Positions 26,674 through 35,708 of a stretch of DNA of 64,000 nucleotides are shown piece by piece (within the stretch, counting starts at the first letter, position 1; each line of letters starts with the position of its first letter). The position numbers and the translations under genes are program-made. Source of the stretch: Idiomarina sp. MD25a (GTDB taxonomy: Bacteria > Pseudomonadota > Gammaproteobacteria > Enterobacterales > Alteromonadaceae); contig NZ_MDGT01000005.1 of the NCBI RefSeq assembly GCF_001870515.1, positions 124,001 to 188,000 on the forward strand. The letters are read 5' to 3'. The notes beneath the pieces are model-generated. The model did not search any database. It had not been told where the DNA came from and was given only the letters and a program-made list of their open reading frames with translations.

Positions 26674-27603
26674 TCATTGCAGCCACTGAAGTAATTGATG
26701 TAGAAACGGCAGCGTCACAAACGCCAGTAAAATTCCATAGCCGACCATGGCGGCCGATAATATGGGTGCCAAACCGGCCATTATGGCAACGGCGCCCGCC
26801 GTAATCATGGGCGGCATTGCGGCTTCAAAAATAGTGACTTGCACCAGAGTGGATTCAATACCCGTGGTAGATGCCAATACCAACAAGGTCACCGCGGGCA
26901 TCACCAGTAATTTAAGCAATAAGCCGACGGTGAGTGGCGTTTTACTGCCTTTCGGTAAACGGAATTTTAACTGAAACCCGACAGCGACCATGATGACAGG
27001 CACCAACGTGACCGCCAACGACTCGGTGAGTACCGAGAATACCTCAGGGTAAGCCATATCTTTGATAATTAGAGCGATTATCAGCGCAATGAACGGTGGA
27101 AACAGCACGATTTTCTTGATGATATCCATAATGCGCGGACGCTCTGCAGACTCACCGGCCGCAAGCGGACGATACAGCGCTATGATAATTGTTGAATAGA
27201 TAGCTAGCCCAAAAAACGAGCCGAACTGGTCGTAGAGCAGTCCATATACAATCGCATCACTGCCATAGAAGGCTTCAATCATGGGAAAGCCAAAAAACGA
27301 AGTATTTCCAAGTGGTACGCAGATCAGCAGCGCCCCTGTTACCTCGCGCGACCAATTAAACCAACGACTTAGCAGCAATACCATAACGGCACTCATTGCC
27401 AGTAGTAGCCACGGGGTAATAATTGGAATAATTAGATCGGAAGAAAAGTGTAAATCAGGGATCTTGGTAAAAATAACACCCGGTAAAGCAGCGTAAATGA
27501 CGTACAAATTGAGCACTTGCGCAGTGTTATCAGGGAACTTCCCAGCGCGTTTAATCACTACGCCAATCAGCAAATAGATGGCAAGTACAATAAGATTCGT
27601 CAT
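26674..27603 (-). CDS. AEC family permease
   Basis: A 309-residue integral membrane protein with about ten hydrophobic segments and the two-half layout of the auxin efflux carrier/malonate-malate permease family. LGNTSFFGFPMIEAFYG in the first half and FEAAMPPMITAGAVA in the second are the characteristic substrate-crossing motifs. The substrate is unknown. It lies between phoB and the porin on the same strand, 98 nt upstream of phoB, so readthrough into phoB is possible. Membership of the Pho regulon is not shown by any site I can see. Confidence 0.85.
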   Translation of the reverse strand: MTNLIVLAIYLLIGVVIKRAGKFPDNTAQVLNLYVIYAALPGVIFTKIPDLHFSSDLIIPIITPWLLLAMSAVMVLLLSRWFNWSREVTGALLICVPLGNTSFFGFPMIEAFYGSDAIVYGLLYDQFGSFFGLAIYSTIIIALYRPLAAGESAERPRIMDIIKKIVLFPPFIALIIALIIKDMAYPEVFSVLTESLAVTLVPVIMVAVGFQLKFRLPKGSKTPLTVGLLLKLLVMPAVTLLVLASTTGIESTLVQVTIFEAAMPPMITAGAVAIMAGLAPILSAAMVGYGILLAFVTLPFLHQLLQWLQ

Positions 27604-27627
27604 GACGTCACTCGATTATCTGGCTCA

Positions 27628-27670
27628 ATAGATAGAGCAGCCAAAGGGTGGCTGCTCATCGCCTATCTAT
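27628..27670 (-). terminator. Hairpin downstream of the porin gene
   Basis: The inner stem GAGCAGCC/GGCTGCTC (27635-27657) is flanked by a second pair ATAGATAG/CTATCTAT, giving a long two-part hairpin just past the porin stop. There is no strong T run, so it may be a weak terminator or an mRNA 3' stabiliser. Confidence 0.5.
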
Positions 27671-27671
27671 C

Positions 27672-28604
27672 TTACCAAGAAAAATCGTGACGTATACCGA
27701 TAGAAAGGTAGTCTTCTGTTAACTGCTGCTGGATATCGCGGTTACGCGCAGTGTAAAAAGCAAACAAACGCGTGTTGTCGCCGAGATAATAGTCACTTCC
27801 GACAGAGATCGAGTGATCTCGGTCGTCATCTTTAATAACTTGATACTGAATCTTAGGCACCCACGCGCCATAGCGTTTGGCGGCACTGACCAAAACGCCC
27901 TGAGCACTGATTATGCCGTCAACTGACTGATAATCCTGCGCAGCAAAACCGAGCTTAATATCATTAACTTTAGTAGCGAAAGAGAATTGCACGATGTCGA
28001 AGCCATCGACCTCATTATCAAATGCGAGCGCGGCATAGATATCGCTGCTTTTGAGCTTCTCATCACCGTAGATCAGACCAAAAGATTGACCATTATCTAC
28101 GCCTTCATCGTCCGAAAACACATAGGTAAAGCCCAGTTTGAAGCCTTTATAAGCGGGCGAGTAATAAGTCAGACTATTATCAGCGCGAACTTCACCTTCG
28201 AATAGATACTTAAGGTCTGCAGTATAGTCTTTGAACTGGTCAATAGCGCCTTGAGAGTCTTTCAGAAAGGTATCGTAACGACCTAGCATGAAAGTACCAA
28301 AGTCGCCGCGTAAACCGACGATTTGGTTACGGTCACTAATAGAGTCATCTTCATCAAAACCTGCGAGGTCAACACCCCACTCAAATTGATAAAAAACTTC
28401 AAGATTATTATCGAGCGACTGATAGCCCTTTAAGCCAAAACGCGATGAGTAGCTTTTGACTTCCGTATCATCTTGGTCCGCAATATCGCTGTATAACAAG
28501 CCGACGTTGGCTCGACCATAAACGGTTAGCGCATCACTATTATCTTCAGCATATGCGCTTACCGCGCTGCACACCAGTGCAGCATACATAAAATATCGAA
28601 GCAT
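27672..28604 (-). CDS. Outer membrane porin, Gram-negative general type
   Basis: About 310 residues: signal peptide ending SAVSAYA, then ~290 residues of alternating amphipathic beta strands opening with LTVYGRANVGL and the RFGLKGYQSL motif of general diffusion porins, ending in a terminal aromatic residue (HDFSW). I chose the ATG at 28602-28604, preceded by GGAT, over an in-frame GTG at 28613 that has no ribosome site. Its place between phoB and a TonB operon, and a partial Pho box upstream, suggest a role in phosphate or organophosphate entry, but the porin type does not prove it. Confidence 0.85.
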   Translation of the reverse strand: MLRYFMYAALVCSAVSAYAEDNSDALTVYGRANVGLLYSDIADQDDTEVKSYSSRFGLKGYQSLDNNLEVFYQFEWGVDLAGFDEDDSISDRNQIVGLRGDFGTFMLGRYDTFLKDSQGAIDQFKDYTADLKYLFEGEVRADNSLTYYSPAYKGFKLGFTYVFSDDEGVDNGQSFGLIYGDEKLKSSDIYAALAFDNEVDGFDIVQFSFATKVNDIKLGFAAQDYQSVDGIISAQGVLVSAAKRYGAWVPKIQYQVIKDDDRDHSISVGSDYYLGDNTRLFAFYTARNRDIQQQLTEDYLSIGIRHDFSW

Positions 28605-28634
28605 AAAATCCACACGATTGTTTCAGTCATTCAC

Positions 28635-28662
28635 GTAGTTTACGGTTTTTGCCGTGAACTAC
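28635..28662 (-). other. Hairpin in the porin leader
   Basis: GTAGTTTACGG and CCGTGAACTAC pair at 10 of 11 positions around a short T-rich loop, about 30 nt before the porin start. It could slow decay of the porin mRNA or end the upstream TonB operon transcript, although no T run follows it. Confidence 0.4.
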
Positions 28663-28692
28663 GCGTGAAAATGAACGTTTAGTTAAAACATC

Positions 28693-28710
28693 ATGTAGAT
28701 TTTATTACAG
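28693..28710 (-). promoter_or_regulatory. Partial Pho-box-like site before the porin gene
   Basis: CTGTAATAAAATCTACAT on the minus strand matches 13 of 18 positions of the Pho box; the second half-site is poor. It lies about 90 nt upstream of the porin ATG. Confidence 0.28.
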
Positions 28711-28748
28711 TTTTCTTACTTTATGTACCTTTTATTGCAGAAGCATGA

Positions 28749-30014
28749 CTAATTCATTGCGGTTTCGTTAACGCGCTGTTGGTAATCGACCTGACTCTTT
28801 GCGTACCGCTGCCACTGCTGCGCTGCCGCTTTACTCTCTGGGAACTCAATGGCTTTAGCAAACGAGTCAACAGCCTCTTCATAGTTACGCTGATTAACTG
28901 CCGCCATTCCTTGTAACAGCCACAAATTACCCTCATTACGCACTTTACCCTTATCGAGTGCCTGTTGGGCAAGAGCCGTAGCACGTTCATTTTTATCTAA
29001 ATTAAGAGCAACGTGCGCTGCTTGAGCTAACATCTCACCATCTTCGCTGACTTCGTCAGCCCATAAATAAGCATCCAGCGCTTGCTGATATTCCCGCGCC
29101 TGCATCAAGCTTTGTGCATAAAACTTACGATTAGCTAAGTTTGCCTCAATTTTTTCAGCGTCAAAGCCGTCTCGCATAATTTTTGCAGCTTTGTAAGGCA
29201 ATTGATTGATGTAGTAAACCTGAGCGAGGTTACGCAGCTCTCCTGGACTATCAATAAATCCCTGTTGATTAGCCGCCTCAAGCACTGCTAATTGCTTTTT
29301 ACTCTGGTCAAGCTGTCCATAAATACCAGCCAACTGCAGCCAATATTCGGGTTTGCTATAAAGTTTTACTAAACGCTCAAGTACAGCCGCCACTTGCTCA
29401 GTTTGCTTGAGCTCATAGTGGATCGCGCGAGCGAGTATTAACCAGTTCTCTTGTGGCGCTTTGTCTTCTTGATCAGCCGCAGTAATTGCTTTCTGAATAA
29501 ATGGCAATGCTTCAGCAAACTGTTCAGCTTGGTATAATGCTTGAGATTTAAGTACCCACGCTTTACTCAACTCGTCCGCCTTAGCGATCTTTTCCCAACG
29601 GTCCAAGTACCCGAGTGTCTCCTCGAAATCGCCTTGGGTCAGACTTAACTGTGCCAGACTAAACAATGTGTTCTTTTTTAAAGAGGCAGGAATCGGCGAC
29701 TCCTCAACCACCTTGGCAAAGTAATCGATGGCTTTATCCACTTGCTCGTTGTCATAATAGGTGTAGCCGTAGAAGTTCCAGAGCATCGCACGTTCATAGC
29801 TATTCATGCTATCTGCGCGATCCTCGACCGACTTCAACGCAGCCAAACCGGCTTGCACACCATTATCTTCTGCTTCTTTTTGTGCACGAGCTAACTGGCT
29901 ATATACTTTCTCACGCAATGCCGGTACGCGTTCCGTTGTCTGAGCCAGCACAGGCTGAACGAGCGTAGTACCTACAACCCAAGCAATTACGCCACTTAAT
30001 AAAAGATGTTTCAT
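28749..30014 (-). CDS. TPR protein of TonB system operon
   Basis: 421 residues with a signal peptide (MKHLLLSGVIAWVVGTTLVQPVLA) and at least eight helical repeats with tetratricopeptide spacing from about residue 50 to 400 (for instance AMLWNFYGYTYYDNEQVDKAIDYF and GNLWLLQGMAAVNQRNYEEAVDSF). It is last in the DUF3450-TtpC-ExbB-ExbD-TonB-TPR operon, 13 nt behind tonB. Similar TPR proteins occupy this place in TonB2/TonB3-type clusters. A periplasmic scaffold role is likely but inferred. Confidence 0.85.
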   Translation of the reverse strand: MKHLLLSGVIAWVVGTTLVQPVLAQTTERVPALREKVYSQLARAQKEAEDNGVQAGLAALKSVEDRADSMNSYERAMLWNFYGYTYYDNEQVDKAIDYFAKVVEESPIPASLKKNTLFSLAQLSLTQGDFEETLGYLDRWEKIAKADELSKAWVLKSQALYQAEQFAEALPFIQKAITAADQEDKAPQENWLILARAIHYELKQTEQVAAVLERLVKLYSKPEYWLQLAGIYGQLDQSKKQLAVLEAANQQGFIDSPGELRNLAQVYYINQLPYKAAKIMRDGFDAEKIEANLANRKFYAQSLMQAREYQQALDAYLWADEVSEDGEMLAQAAHVALNLDKNERATALAQQALDKGKVRNEGNLWLLQGMAAVNQRNYEEAVDSFAKAIEFPESKAAAQQWQRYAKSQVDYQQRVNETAMN

Positions 30015-30027
30015 TGCTCACCTCACC

Positions 30028-30630
30028 TTAATTCATTTCGAAGGTCATGCGGTTGCGCACCCCTTCTACTTCTACCGGCTCACCGTCGATAACACGTGGC
30101 TTATACTTAAACTTCAATACCGCTTCCATGGCTGAGTCTTCAAATATCCCTTGTGGCTCTGCTTCAACAACCACGGGATTTTTCACCGAACCCTGTTTGG
30201 TCACAGTAAACTCGACCACTACATAGCCCTCAATGCCACGTTGAAGCGCACGACGAGGATAAGTTGCCTGAACTTTAACGATAGGCAAATACTCACCATC
30301 GCTCGCTTGTAAAGATGCGCCATTACCAATATCCGCACTGGCACTGACATCGGCGCTAAAGTCATAAGACCCCGAGCTATCAGTATCAACATCTGAACTC
30401 ATATCCGGTTGTGGTAAGTCTTCTGGTGGCTGTTCAGGTTCCGGCGGACGTTCTGGCTTGCGCTCTTTTTCCTGAACCTGTTCGGGTTCAGGCGTGCGCA
30501 CAAAGTCCAAAACACTGCCCTTTACCGGCTCCGACATCGCGCCCTCACCTGAGCTAATTAATGACTGCATTAAATAGAACAGCCCAATGGTGACTGCGGC
30601 GGCAACTAATAGCGCGGCAATATATCTCAT
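30028..30630 (-). CDS. tonB: TonB family energy transducer
   Basis: 200 residues: one N-terminal membrane anchor (about 1-20), a Pro/Glu-rich linker (about 45-80), and a C-terminal TonB domain (about 110-200) with YPRRALQRGIEGYVVVEFTV and KFKYKPRVIDG. It passes proton-motive energy from ExbBD to outer membrane receptors. It is 2 nt behind exbD. No TonB-dependent receptor is encoded in this window. Confidence 0.93.
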   Translation of the reverse strand: MRYIAALLVAAAVTIGLFYLMQSLISSGEGAMSEPVKGSVLDFVRTPEPEQVQEKERKPERPPEPEQPPEDLPQPDMSSDVDTDSSGSYDFSADVSASADIGNGASLQASDGEYLPIVKVQATYPRRALQRGIEGYVVVEFTVTKQGSVKNPVVVEAEPQGIFEDSAMEAVLKFKYKPRVIDGEPVEVEGVRNRMTFEMN

Positions 30631-30632
30631 AA

Positions 30633-31040
30633 TTACTGCTCATCCGTTGCTACTGAAACATCAAACACACCGGCAGCACGTGCCGCATCCATGACTTCAA
30701 TCAGGGTTTTAGTATTTGACTCTTCATCGGCCTGAATAACGACTGATCCTTGCGGATTCTCGGCATAAAGACGTTCGATATTCGCTTGAACCGCGCGTAA
30801 ATCAATCTGGCGCTTATTAATCCAAACTTCATTCGAGTCACTGATTGCGACCAAAATGTTGGCGCGATTCTTTTGCACAGCAGTGGCTGCGTCTGGACGG
30901 TTAACATCAATGCCCGACTCTTTCACGAATGAGGCTGTCACGATGAAGAAGATCAACATGATAAAAACTACGTCGAGCATCGGCGTCATGTCGATAGCGC
31001 TCTCTTCTTCTTCAACTAAGTTGGCAAAATGCTGTTTCAT
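30633..31040 (-). CDS. exbD: Biopolymer transport protein ExbD
   Basis: 135 residues with one N-terminal membrane helix (MTPMLDVVFIMLIFFIVT) carrying the essential Asp at residue 23, and a C-terminal periplasmic domain ending in AARAAGVFDVSVATDEQ. It forms the proton channel with ExbB. The gene lies between exbB (1-nt gap) and tonB (2-nt gap). Confidence 0.94.
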   Translation of the reverse strand: MKQHFANLVEEEESAIDMTPMLDVVFIMLIFFIVTASFVKESGIDVNRPDAATAVQKNRANILVAISDSNEVWINKRQIDLRAVQANIERLYAENPQGSVVIQADEESNTKTLIEVMDAARAAGVFDVSVATDEQ

Positions 31041-31041
31041 A

Positions 31042-31572
31042 TCAGTGACGCTCCAATAAAATTCGATCTTCTAGTTTCATTCGCTCGCGGCGTGTCGTCC
31101 GTTGCAACCAAGTTGCGGCGAATACTCCAGATAGTGCTCCGACCATACCGGCCATCGTTGGGATTGTGGCTTTAGAAACACCCGATGCCATCGAACGAGC
31201 ACTTCCAGTTCCTGTGATAGCCATCACGTCAAACACTTCGATCATGCCGGTGACGGTACCCATTAATCCAAGCAAAGGGCATAAAGCGACTAACGCCTTT
31301 ATTACTGGCAGGTTGCCGCCGAGACCCAGCGCAACACGAGAAATCATCGCCTGACGAATTTGTTCAGCATTCCACGATGATTTATCTTCGCGCTCTTTCC
31401 AGCGTTTGCGCGCATCTTTGACCGCTTTGCGATGGCCGTTGAAAAAATAGAAAATTCGCTCGAGTATCATCAGCCACATGCTAAAGATTAGGGTTCCGAT
31501 GACCAGCAGGACATGCCCGCCGGCCTCGATGAAATCTCTAATCGCATTGCTGAATTCAATCAGAAATAACAC
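31042..31572 (-). CDS. exbB: ExbB/TolQ-type proton channel protein
   Basis: 176 residues with three membrane segments (about 15-40, 95-115 and 140-162). The MotA/TolQ/ExbB signature covers LCPLLGLMGTVTGMIEVFD and ATIPTMAGMVGALSGVFAA. It is the short ExbB of a two-ExbB system and works with ExbD; the larger homologue is the next gene upstream. Confidence 0.92.
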   Translation of the reverse strand: MLFLIEFSNAIRDFIEAGGHVLLVIGTLIFSMWLMILERIFYFFNGHRKAVKDARKRWKEREDKSSWNAEQIRQAMISRVALGLGGNLPVIKALVALCPLLGLMGTVTGMIEVFDVMAITGTGSARSMASGVSKATIPTMAGMVGALSGVFAATWLQRTTRRERMKLEDRILLERH

Positions 31573-31574
31573 GA

Positions 31575-32951
31575 CTATTCTCCTCGCTCAGAGCGTTCAG
31601 CAATAATGCCTGATGCTTGCTCCTGCAAAATATGGATCATGTTTTTACTGCGTGTATGTAACATTGCGAATAGCAACGTCATCGGAATCGCGACAACAAG
31701 GCCTAGCACTGTGGTAACCAATGCTTGCGAAATACCACCCGCCATCATTTTCGGGTCACCGGTACCAAACAAGGTAATTGCTTGGAAGGTATTAATCATA
31801 CCGGTTACCGTACCCAACAGACCCATCAACGGCGCGACAACCGAAATGATCTTGATAAACGTGAGGTTGCGAGTAATCTTCGGTACTTCGCGTAAGATAC
31901 CTTCACTGAGTTTGAGTTCGAGTGTTTCAGTATCCGCATCGGGGAACTTGTCTTTAATCAGCATAACGCGACCCAGAGGGTTGTCTTCTTTCGGTTGCGG
32001 CGCTTTAAGCTGACGTTTAACTTTGTTGCCAATGAGCATAAGTGATACGAACCGCTCAAGTGCAATCAACAAACCGATTAAGCCGAGTCCGAGAATGATG
32101 TAGCCAACAGTTCCGCCTTGGTCCACACGCTCTTTTAAACTTGGCGCCTGTACCAATAACCCAAGAATCGAGCCGCCCGTCGGATCCAAACCAAAGGCGA
32201 CCACGCCATTTGAAGCGTCTTGCAACTCTTCAGCACTCTCAGTGAAACGTCCTGCTGGCTGACGGACTAATTCAGCGATGTTTCCGGTGGTTGCGTTATA
32301 TTCGAGGTACGCGCCATCTGAAACAAGGTTGAATGCTCCTACACGCAAGACGTCTTCGACATCTTTCTCACCATCAGCTTCAGTAACAGGCGCTGAGAAT
32401 TCCGCAATTTTGCCTGACTCGGTCATTTCTTTTTGTAGCGCCAGCCAAACTTTCTCGATATCTTCGATAGACGCCAGTTTAGACGAGTTACTGATTTGCT
32501 CAGATAGCTGTTTTAGCTCATCAGAACGACCGGGATACTGAGCTGAAATAACAGAGTTTTGGAAGCTACCCGCAGCATCATTGGTCACTTGCTGTAATAC
32601 GCCAAAGAGTTCTTTTAATGAGCCCATGCTTTGCGTCAAGGTATCTTGCAAGTTACCTAATTTAGTCTCATTGCTTTCAAAGCGTGTCTCTAAGTCTGAC
32701 GCTTGTTGCTCTAGCGCTTGACGCTGTGCGATGGCATCACGCAACATTTGCTTTTGCTCTTGCTCCTGCTGGCGGAAACGCTCTAAGCGAGCTTTGTTTT
32801 CTTCCGACTGTGCGTATTTACCTTGCTGAAGCTGCTCAAGCAACTGATCAAGGTTGATAGGATCTTGCGGCTTAGGTGCCGCTTGCGCGCCAGCTACCAA
32901 ACCTAATGTTAGTGCTGCGCTGATTAATAGTTTCATTGGTTTCATCGACAT
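31575..32951 (-). CDS. TtpC-like long MotA/TolQ/ExbB protein
   Basis: 458 residues. A signal peptide (cleavage near AGAQA) is followed by a periplasmic coiled coil (about 40-130, Gln/Glu-rich) and a soluble region to about 265. A C-terminal TolQ-type domain follows with three membrane segments and LMGLLGTVTGMINTFQAI. This architecture matches TtpC of Vibrio TonB2 systems, which is needed in addition to ExbB. It lies between the DUF3450 gene and exbB with gaps of 11 and 2 nt. Confidence 0.88.
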   Translation of the reverse strand: MSMKPMKLLISAALTLGLVAGAQAAPKPQDPINLDQLLEQLQQGKYAQSEENKARLERFRQQEQEQKQMLRDAIAQRQALEQQASDLETRFESNETKLGNLQDTLTQSMGSLKELFGVLQQVTNDAAGSFQNSVISAQYPGRSDELKQLSEQISNSSKLASIEDIEKVWLALQKEMTESGKIAEFSAPVTEADGEKDVEDVLRVGAFNLVSDGAYLEYNATTGNIAELVRQPAGRFTESAEELQDASNGVVAFGLDPTGGSILGLLVQAPSLKERVDQGGTVGYIILGLGLIGLLIALERFVSLMLIGNKVKRQLKAPQPKEDNPLGRVMLIKDKFPDADTETLELKLSEGILREVPKITRNLTFIKIISVVAPLMGLLGTVTGMINTFQAITLFGTGDPKMMAGGISQALVTTVLGLVVAIPMTLLFAMLHTRSKNMIHILQEQASGIIAERSERGE

Positions 32952-32962
32952 CTTGGGACTCC

Positions 32963-33748
32963 TTAATCGGCAGCGTTAGTTGACGCAGTTTTATTCACGA
33001 CGAGCGGTAGCATCAACATGTCTGGAGCGACCTGCTTACGTGCGATACGTATGGCAGTTTCAACAGCTGGGCGATGAGCCTGGTCAAGTTCCATCCACTG
33101 TTTGCTGTCGTTATCCCAAATACCGAGGTGTTGACCGTCACGTGATTTGTAGATCAACGCGACGCGACCTACACGTAAAAAAGTAACGTCTTGCACATCG
33201 CCATCAACTGAGTGCTCAGCAGTATACGCTTCGATGTTACGGCCATAATCAGTTTCGACTTGATAAGCTTCCATAACGCGACGGAATTTCTCAGATACAT
33301 CGACGTTGGCTTTACCCATCAGTTCGCGCAGTTTCGCAATACGCTCGTCACGTTCTTGTTCTAGAAACGGCACATCGAGTTCGATAAAGTTATCGAGTGC
33401 ATCAACCATACGAATCATCAACGGTGTGATTTGGCGTTCAACGTAGCTCACTTGGTCAATCGATTGATTCAAGTCAGTCATCTCAACCTGTTGGTCGTTG
33501 ATCTGGTTTTGAAGTTGGTTGGTGTAAACTTGCAGACCTTCAATTTCTTTCATGATCTGCTTGTACTGCTGCATGCGCTCTTGCATGGAGTCAGAGATTT
33601 TGTCTACAGTGAGCTGAGCCTCGCGTGCAGACTCATTGATATCGGAGGCGTTCTCAACGACTGGCTCTAAGGTTTTATCCTGTGCCAATGCCGATGTTGA
33701 TAGAACGCAAGCCATCGCAATGGCTGTACTTGTCGCTAGCAACTTCAT
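32963..33748 (-). CDS. DUF3450 family periplasmic protein
   Basis: 261 residues with a signal peptide (MKLLATSTAIAMACVLSTSALA) and a long coiled coil (about 35-105) followed by a compact region containing TDYGRNIEAY and FLRVGRVALIYKSRDG, as in DUF3450. It leads the TonB operon, and family members are commonly the first gene of TtpC-type clusters. A Pho box lies 73 nt upstream. Molecular function is unknown; an envelope-spanning support for the TonB complex is a reasonable inference. Confidence 0.87.
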   Translation of the reverse strand: MKLLATSTAIAMACVLSTSALAQDKTLEPVVENASDINESAREAQLTVDKISDSMQERMQQYKQIMKEIEGLQVYTNQLQNQINDQQVEMTDLNQSIDQVSYVERQITPLMIRMVDALDNFIELDVPFLEQERDERIAKLRELMGKANVDVSEKFRRVMEAYQVETDYGRNIEAYTAEHSVDGDVQDVTFLRVGRVALIYKSRDGQHLGIWDNDSKQWMELDQAHRPAVETAIRIARKQVAPDMLMLPLVVNKTASTNAAD

Positions 33749-33820
33749 ATGTGACCCTTTACTTAGGTTGGTGAATTTTTAAACACCCAGATGAAAGATG
33801 CGACAACTTTAGTGATTTTT

Positions 33821-33838
33821 CGTGACAGCTTAATGACG
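33821..33838 (-). promoter_or_regulatory. Pho box of the DUF3450-TonB operon
   Basis: The minus strand reads ACGTCATTAAGCTGTCAC, 14 of 18 to the consensus. It differs from the pstS Pho box at only 3 positions, at almost the same distance (73 versus 68 nt) from the start codon. Additional TGTCA/TGACA elements lie at 33844-33860, again like the pstS region. Confidence 0.65.
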
Positions 33839-33892
33839 TAAATATGTCAACTTTGTGACAACGATAAAGATTGCGTCTGTAAGCCTAATCGA

Positions 33893-33917
33893 TTAGTTTA
33901 AAGAGAGTCTTTAAACT
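33893..33917. repeat. Perfect inverted repeat before the sensor kinase gene
   Basis: TAGTTTAAAG and CTTTAAACTA form a 10-bp perfect palindrome around AGAGT, ending 30 nt before the ATG at 33948. An A+T-rich palindrome in this place is more like an operator or leader hairpin than a terminator. Confidence 0.6.
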
Positions 33918-33947
33918 AGGTAAGCGGCACTTAAATTATAACTTATT

Positions 33948-35696
33948 ATGGCTTACAAAAGCATATCTTATTCGCTTCTCACCCGCGTTCTGTCTGTCTA
34001 TTTTTTACTAACGCTTACAGTCACAGCGGTACAAATTGGTGCAGAATATTTTGACACTAAACGCGTGTTAGTCGCCGAACTGCAAAACCAACAAAGTACC
34101 TTTAACGGTTCACTGACGCGTTCCTTGTGGGAGTTCAATACCCCACAAATTGAGACCATTGCTGACGGTCTAATCAGCATTCCGGCAATTGCGGGTGTGT
34201 TAATAAGAGACGAAAGTGGTAAGCCTGTTATTCAAATTGGTGAAACCTTACCCGTGGATAATTTACCTGAACGCGCTTCCGAAGGTTATGTCGTTCCCGA
34301 GGAAAACGGCACTTTTGGTTTCTACAATGCGTTGATTTTTGAGTTTTCTGGTCACTCAACTCGAGTTGGCGATGTATCACTTTTTACCACTCGCGATATT
34401 GCCATCGATCGCATTAAGATCAGTCTCGCATTTATTGTCGGTAATGCGATTATAAAAAGTGCGTTCTTACTTATTCTTTTTACCATCGCGTTCCAACGCA
34501 TGCTTAACCAACCCTTAAACGATCTCACTCGACAAATTAATAGTTTTCGGTTGGATAATTTGGATGCATCGCGCATAAAACTCGATGAACGACATCACAA
34601 TGAATTGGTACTGATTGAGCAAGCATACAACCAGCTCATCGATAACATCGAAGACTATCAAGAAGACCTTGAACGGACACAGCATAAACTTAAATTGGCA
34701 AATCGCCAGTTAGATGAACAAAATGCTATCCTCGAACAGGAGGTTGCTCGGAAAACCTCGCGTTTGAGTCAAGTGATGTTAGACCTCGAGCAGCGCAAAA
34801 ATGAATTGGAAATTAGGCAAGAAAAGCTCGAGCGAGAAATTAGCCAACGCCGGTCGATGGAGACTAATTTGCGCGAATCGAACGAACAGCTTCAGTCGTC
34901 ACTCGATCATCTTAAAAATACTCAACAACAACTTATTGAATCCGAGAAAATGGCTTCTCTAGGTGGTCTTGTCGCGGGTATTACACACGACGTAAACACG
35001 CCTATAGGTATTAGCGTAACGGCTAACTCGTTTTTAAAAGAAAAACTCGAAAACCTTGACCGCATGCTAAACGACAAAACATTGACCCAAGCGCAACTGG
35101 GCAAATATATAGAAGAAAGTCGCGAAAGCGTTCAACTACTTGAGAATAACCTTAATAGAGCCTCAGAGCTTATCAGTAGCTTTAAGCAAGTGGCGGTCGA
35201 TCAAACGTCAGACGCGATTCGCGACATTGATTTAAAACGTTATGTAGGTGATTTGGTTCAGTCATTGCAACCGCAACTCAAAAAGCAAAATCACCACGTT
35301 CGTATTGATTGCCCTGACGATTTATATGTTCGTTGTACAGCCGGTGCTTTGTCGCAAATTTTTACCAACCTGATCATGAATTCCATACTGCACGGATTCG
35401 AGGGCATCAGTGAAGGTGAAATGCATATTGAAATCCGTACTGAGACCGATGCCAATCAAACCGACAGACTACATGTGGTATACTCTGATAACGGTCACGG
35501 TATGAATGAAGAGCAGCTTGAGAAGCTGTTCGACCCATTCTTTACAACCAAGCTAAACCAAGGCGGAAGTGGCTTAGGTACACATATCGTTCGCAACCTA
35601 GTCACGCAAACATTGGACGGCGAGATCACCGCTTCGAGTGAGCCGGGTCAAGGTTTAACGTATCGGTTCTCCTTCCCAATCATTATCTTAAGATAA
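33948..35696 (+). CDS. Membrane sensor histidine kinase
   Basis: 582 residues. A membrane segment (about 12-32), a ~120-residue extracytoplasmic sensor region, a second segment (about 163-185) and a HAMP-like linker lead into a very long coiled coil (about 215-330). The H box is ASLGGLVAGITHDVNTPIG and the ATPase domain carries NLIMNSILHGFEG, YSDNGHGM and GSGLGTHIV. The HDVNTPIG form belongs to HK4-like kinases. No response regulator is adjacent. It is divergent from the Pho-box-controlled TonB operon and 12 nt upstream of rdgC. The signal is unknown. Confidence 0.88.
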   Translation: MAYKSISYSLLTRVLSVYFLLTLTVTAVQIGAEYFDTKRVLVAELQNQQSTFNGSLTRSLWEFNTPQIETIADGLISIPAIAGVLIRDESGKPVIQIGETLPVDNLPERASEGYVVPEENGTFGFYNALIFEFSGHSTRVGDVSLFTTRDIAIDRIKISLAFIVGNAIIKSAFLLILFTIAFQRMLNQPLNDLTRQINSFRLDNLDASRIKLDERHHNELVLIEQAYNQLIDNIEDYQEDLERTQHKLKLANRQLDEQNAILEQEVARKTSRLSQVMLDLEQRKNELEIRQEKLEREISQRRSMETNLRESNEQLQSSLDHLKNTQQQLIESEKMASLGGLVAGITHDVNTPIGISVTANSFLKEKLENLDRMLNDKTLTQAQLGKYIEESRESVQLLENNLNRASELISSFKQVAVDQTSDAIRDIDLKRYVGDLVQSLQPQLKKQNHHVRIDCPDDLYVRCTAGALSQIFTNLIMNSILHGFEGISEGEMHIEIRTETDANQTDRLHVVYSDNGHGMNEEQLEKLFDPFFTTKLNQGGSGLGTHIVRNLVTQTLDGEITASSEPGQGLTYRFSFPIIILR

Positions 35697-35708
35697 AGGC
35701 GCTTAATT

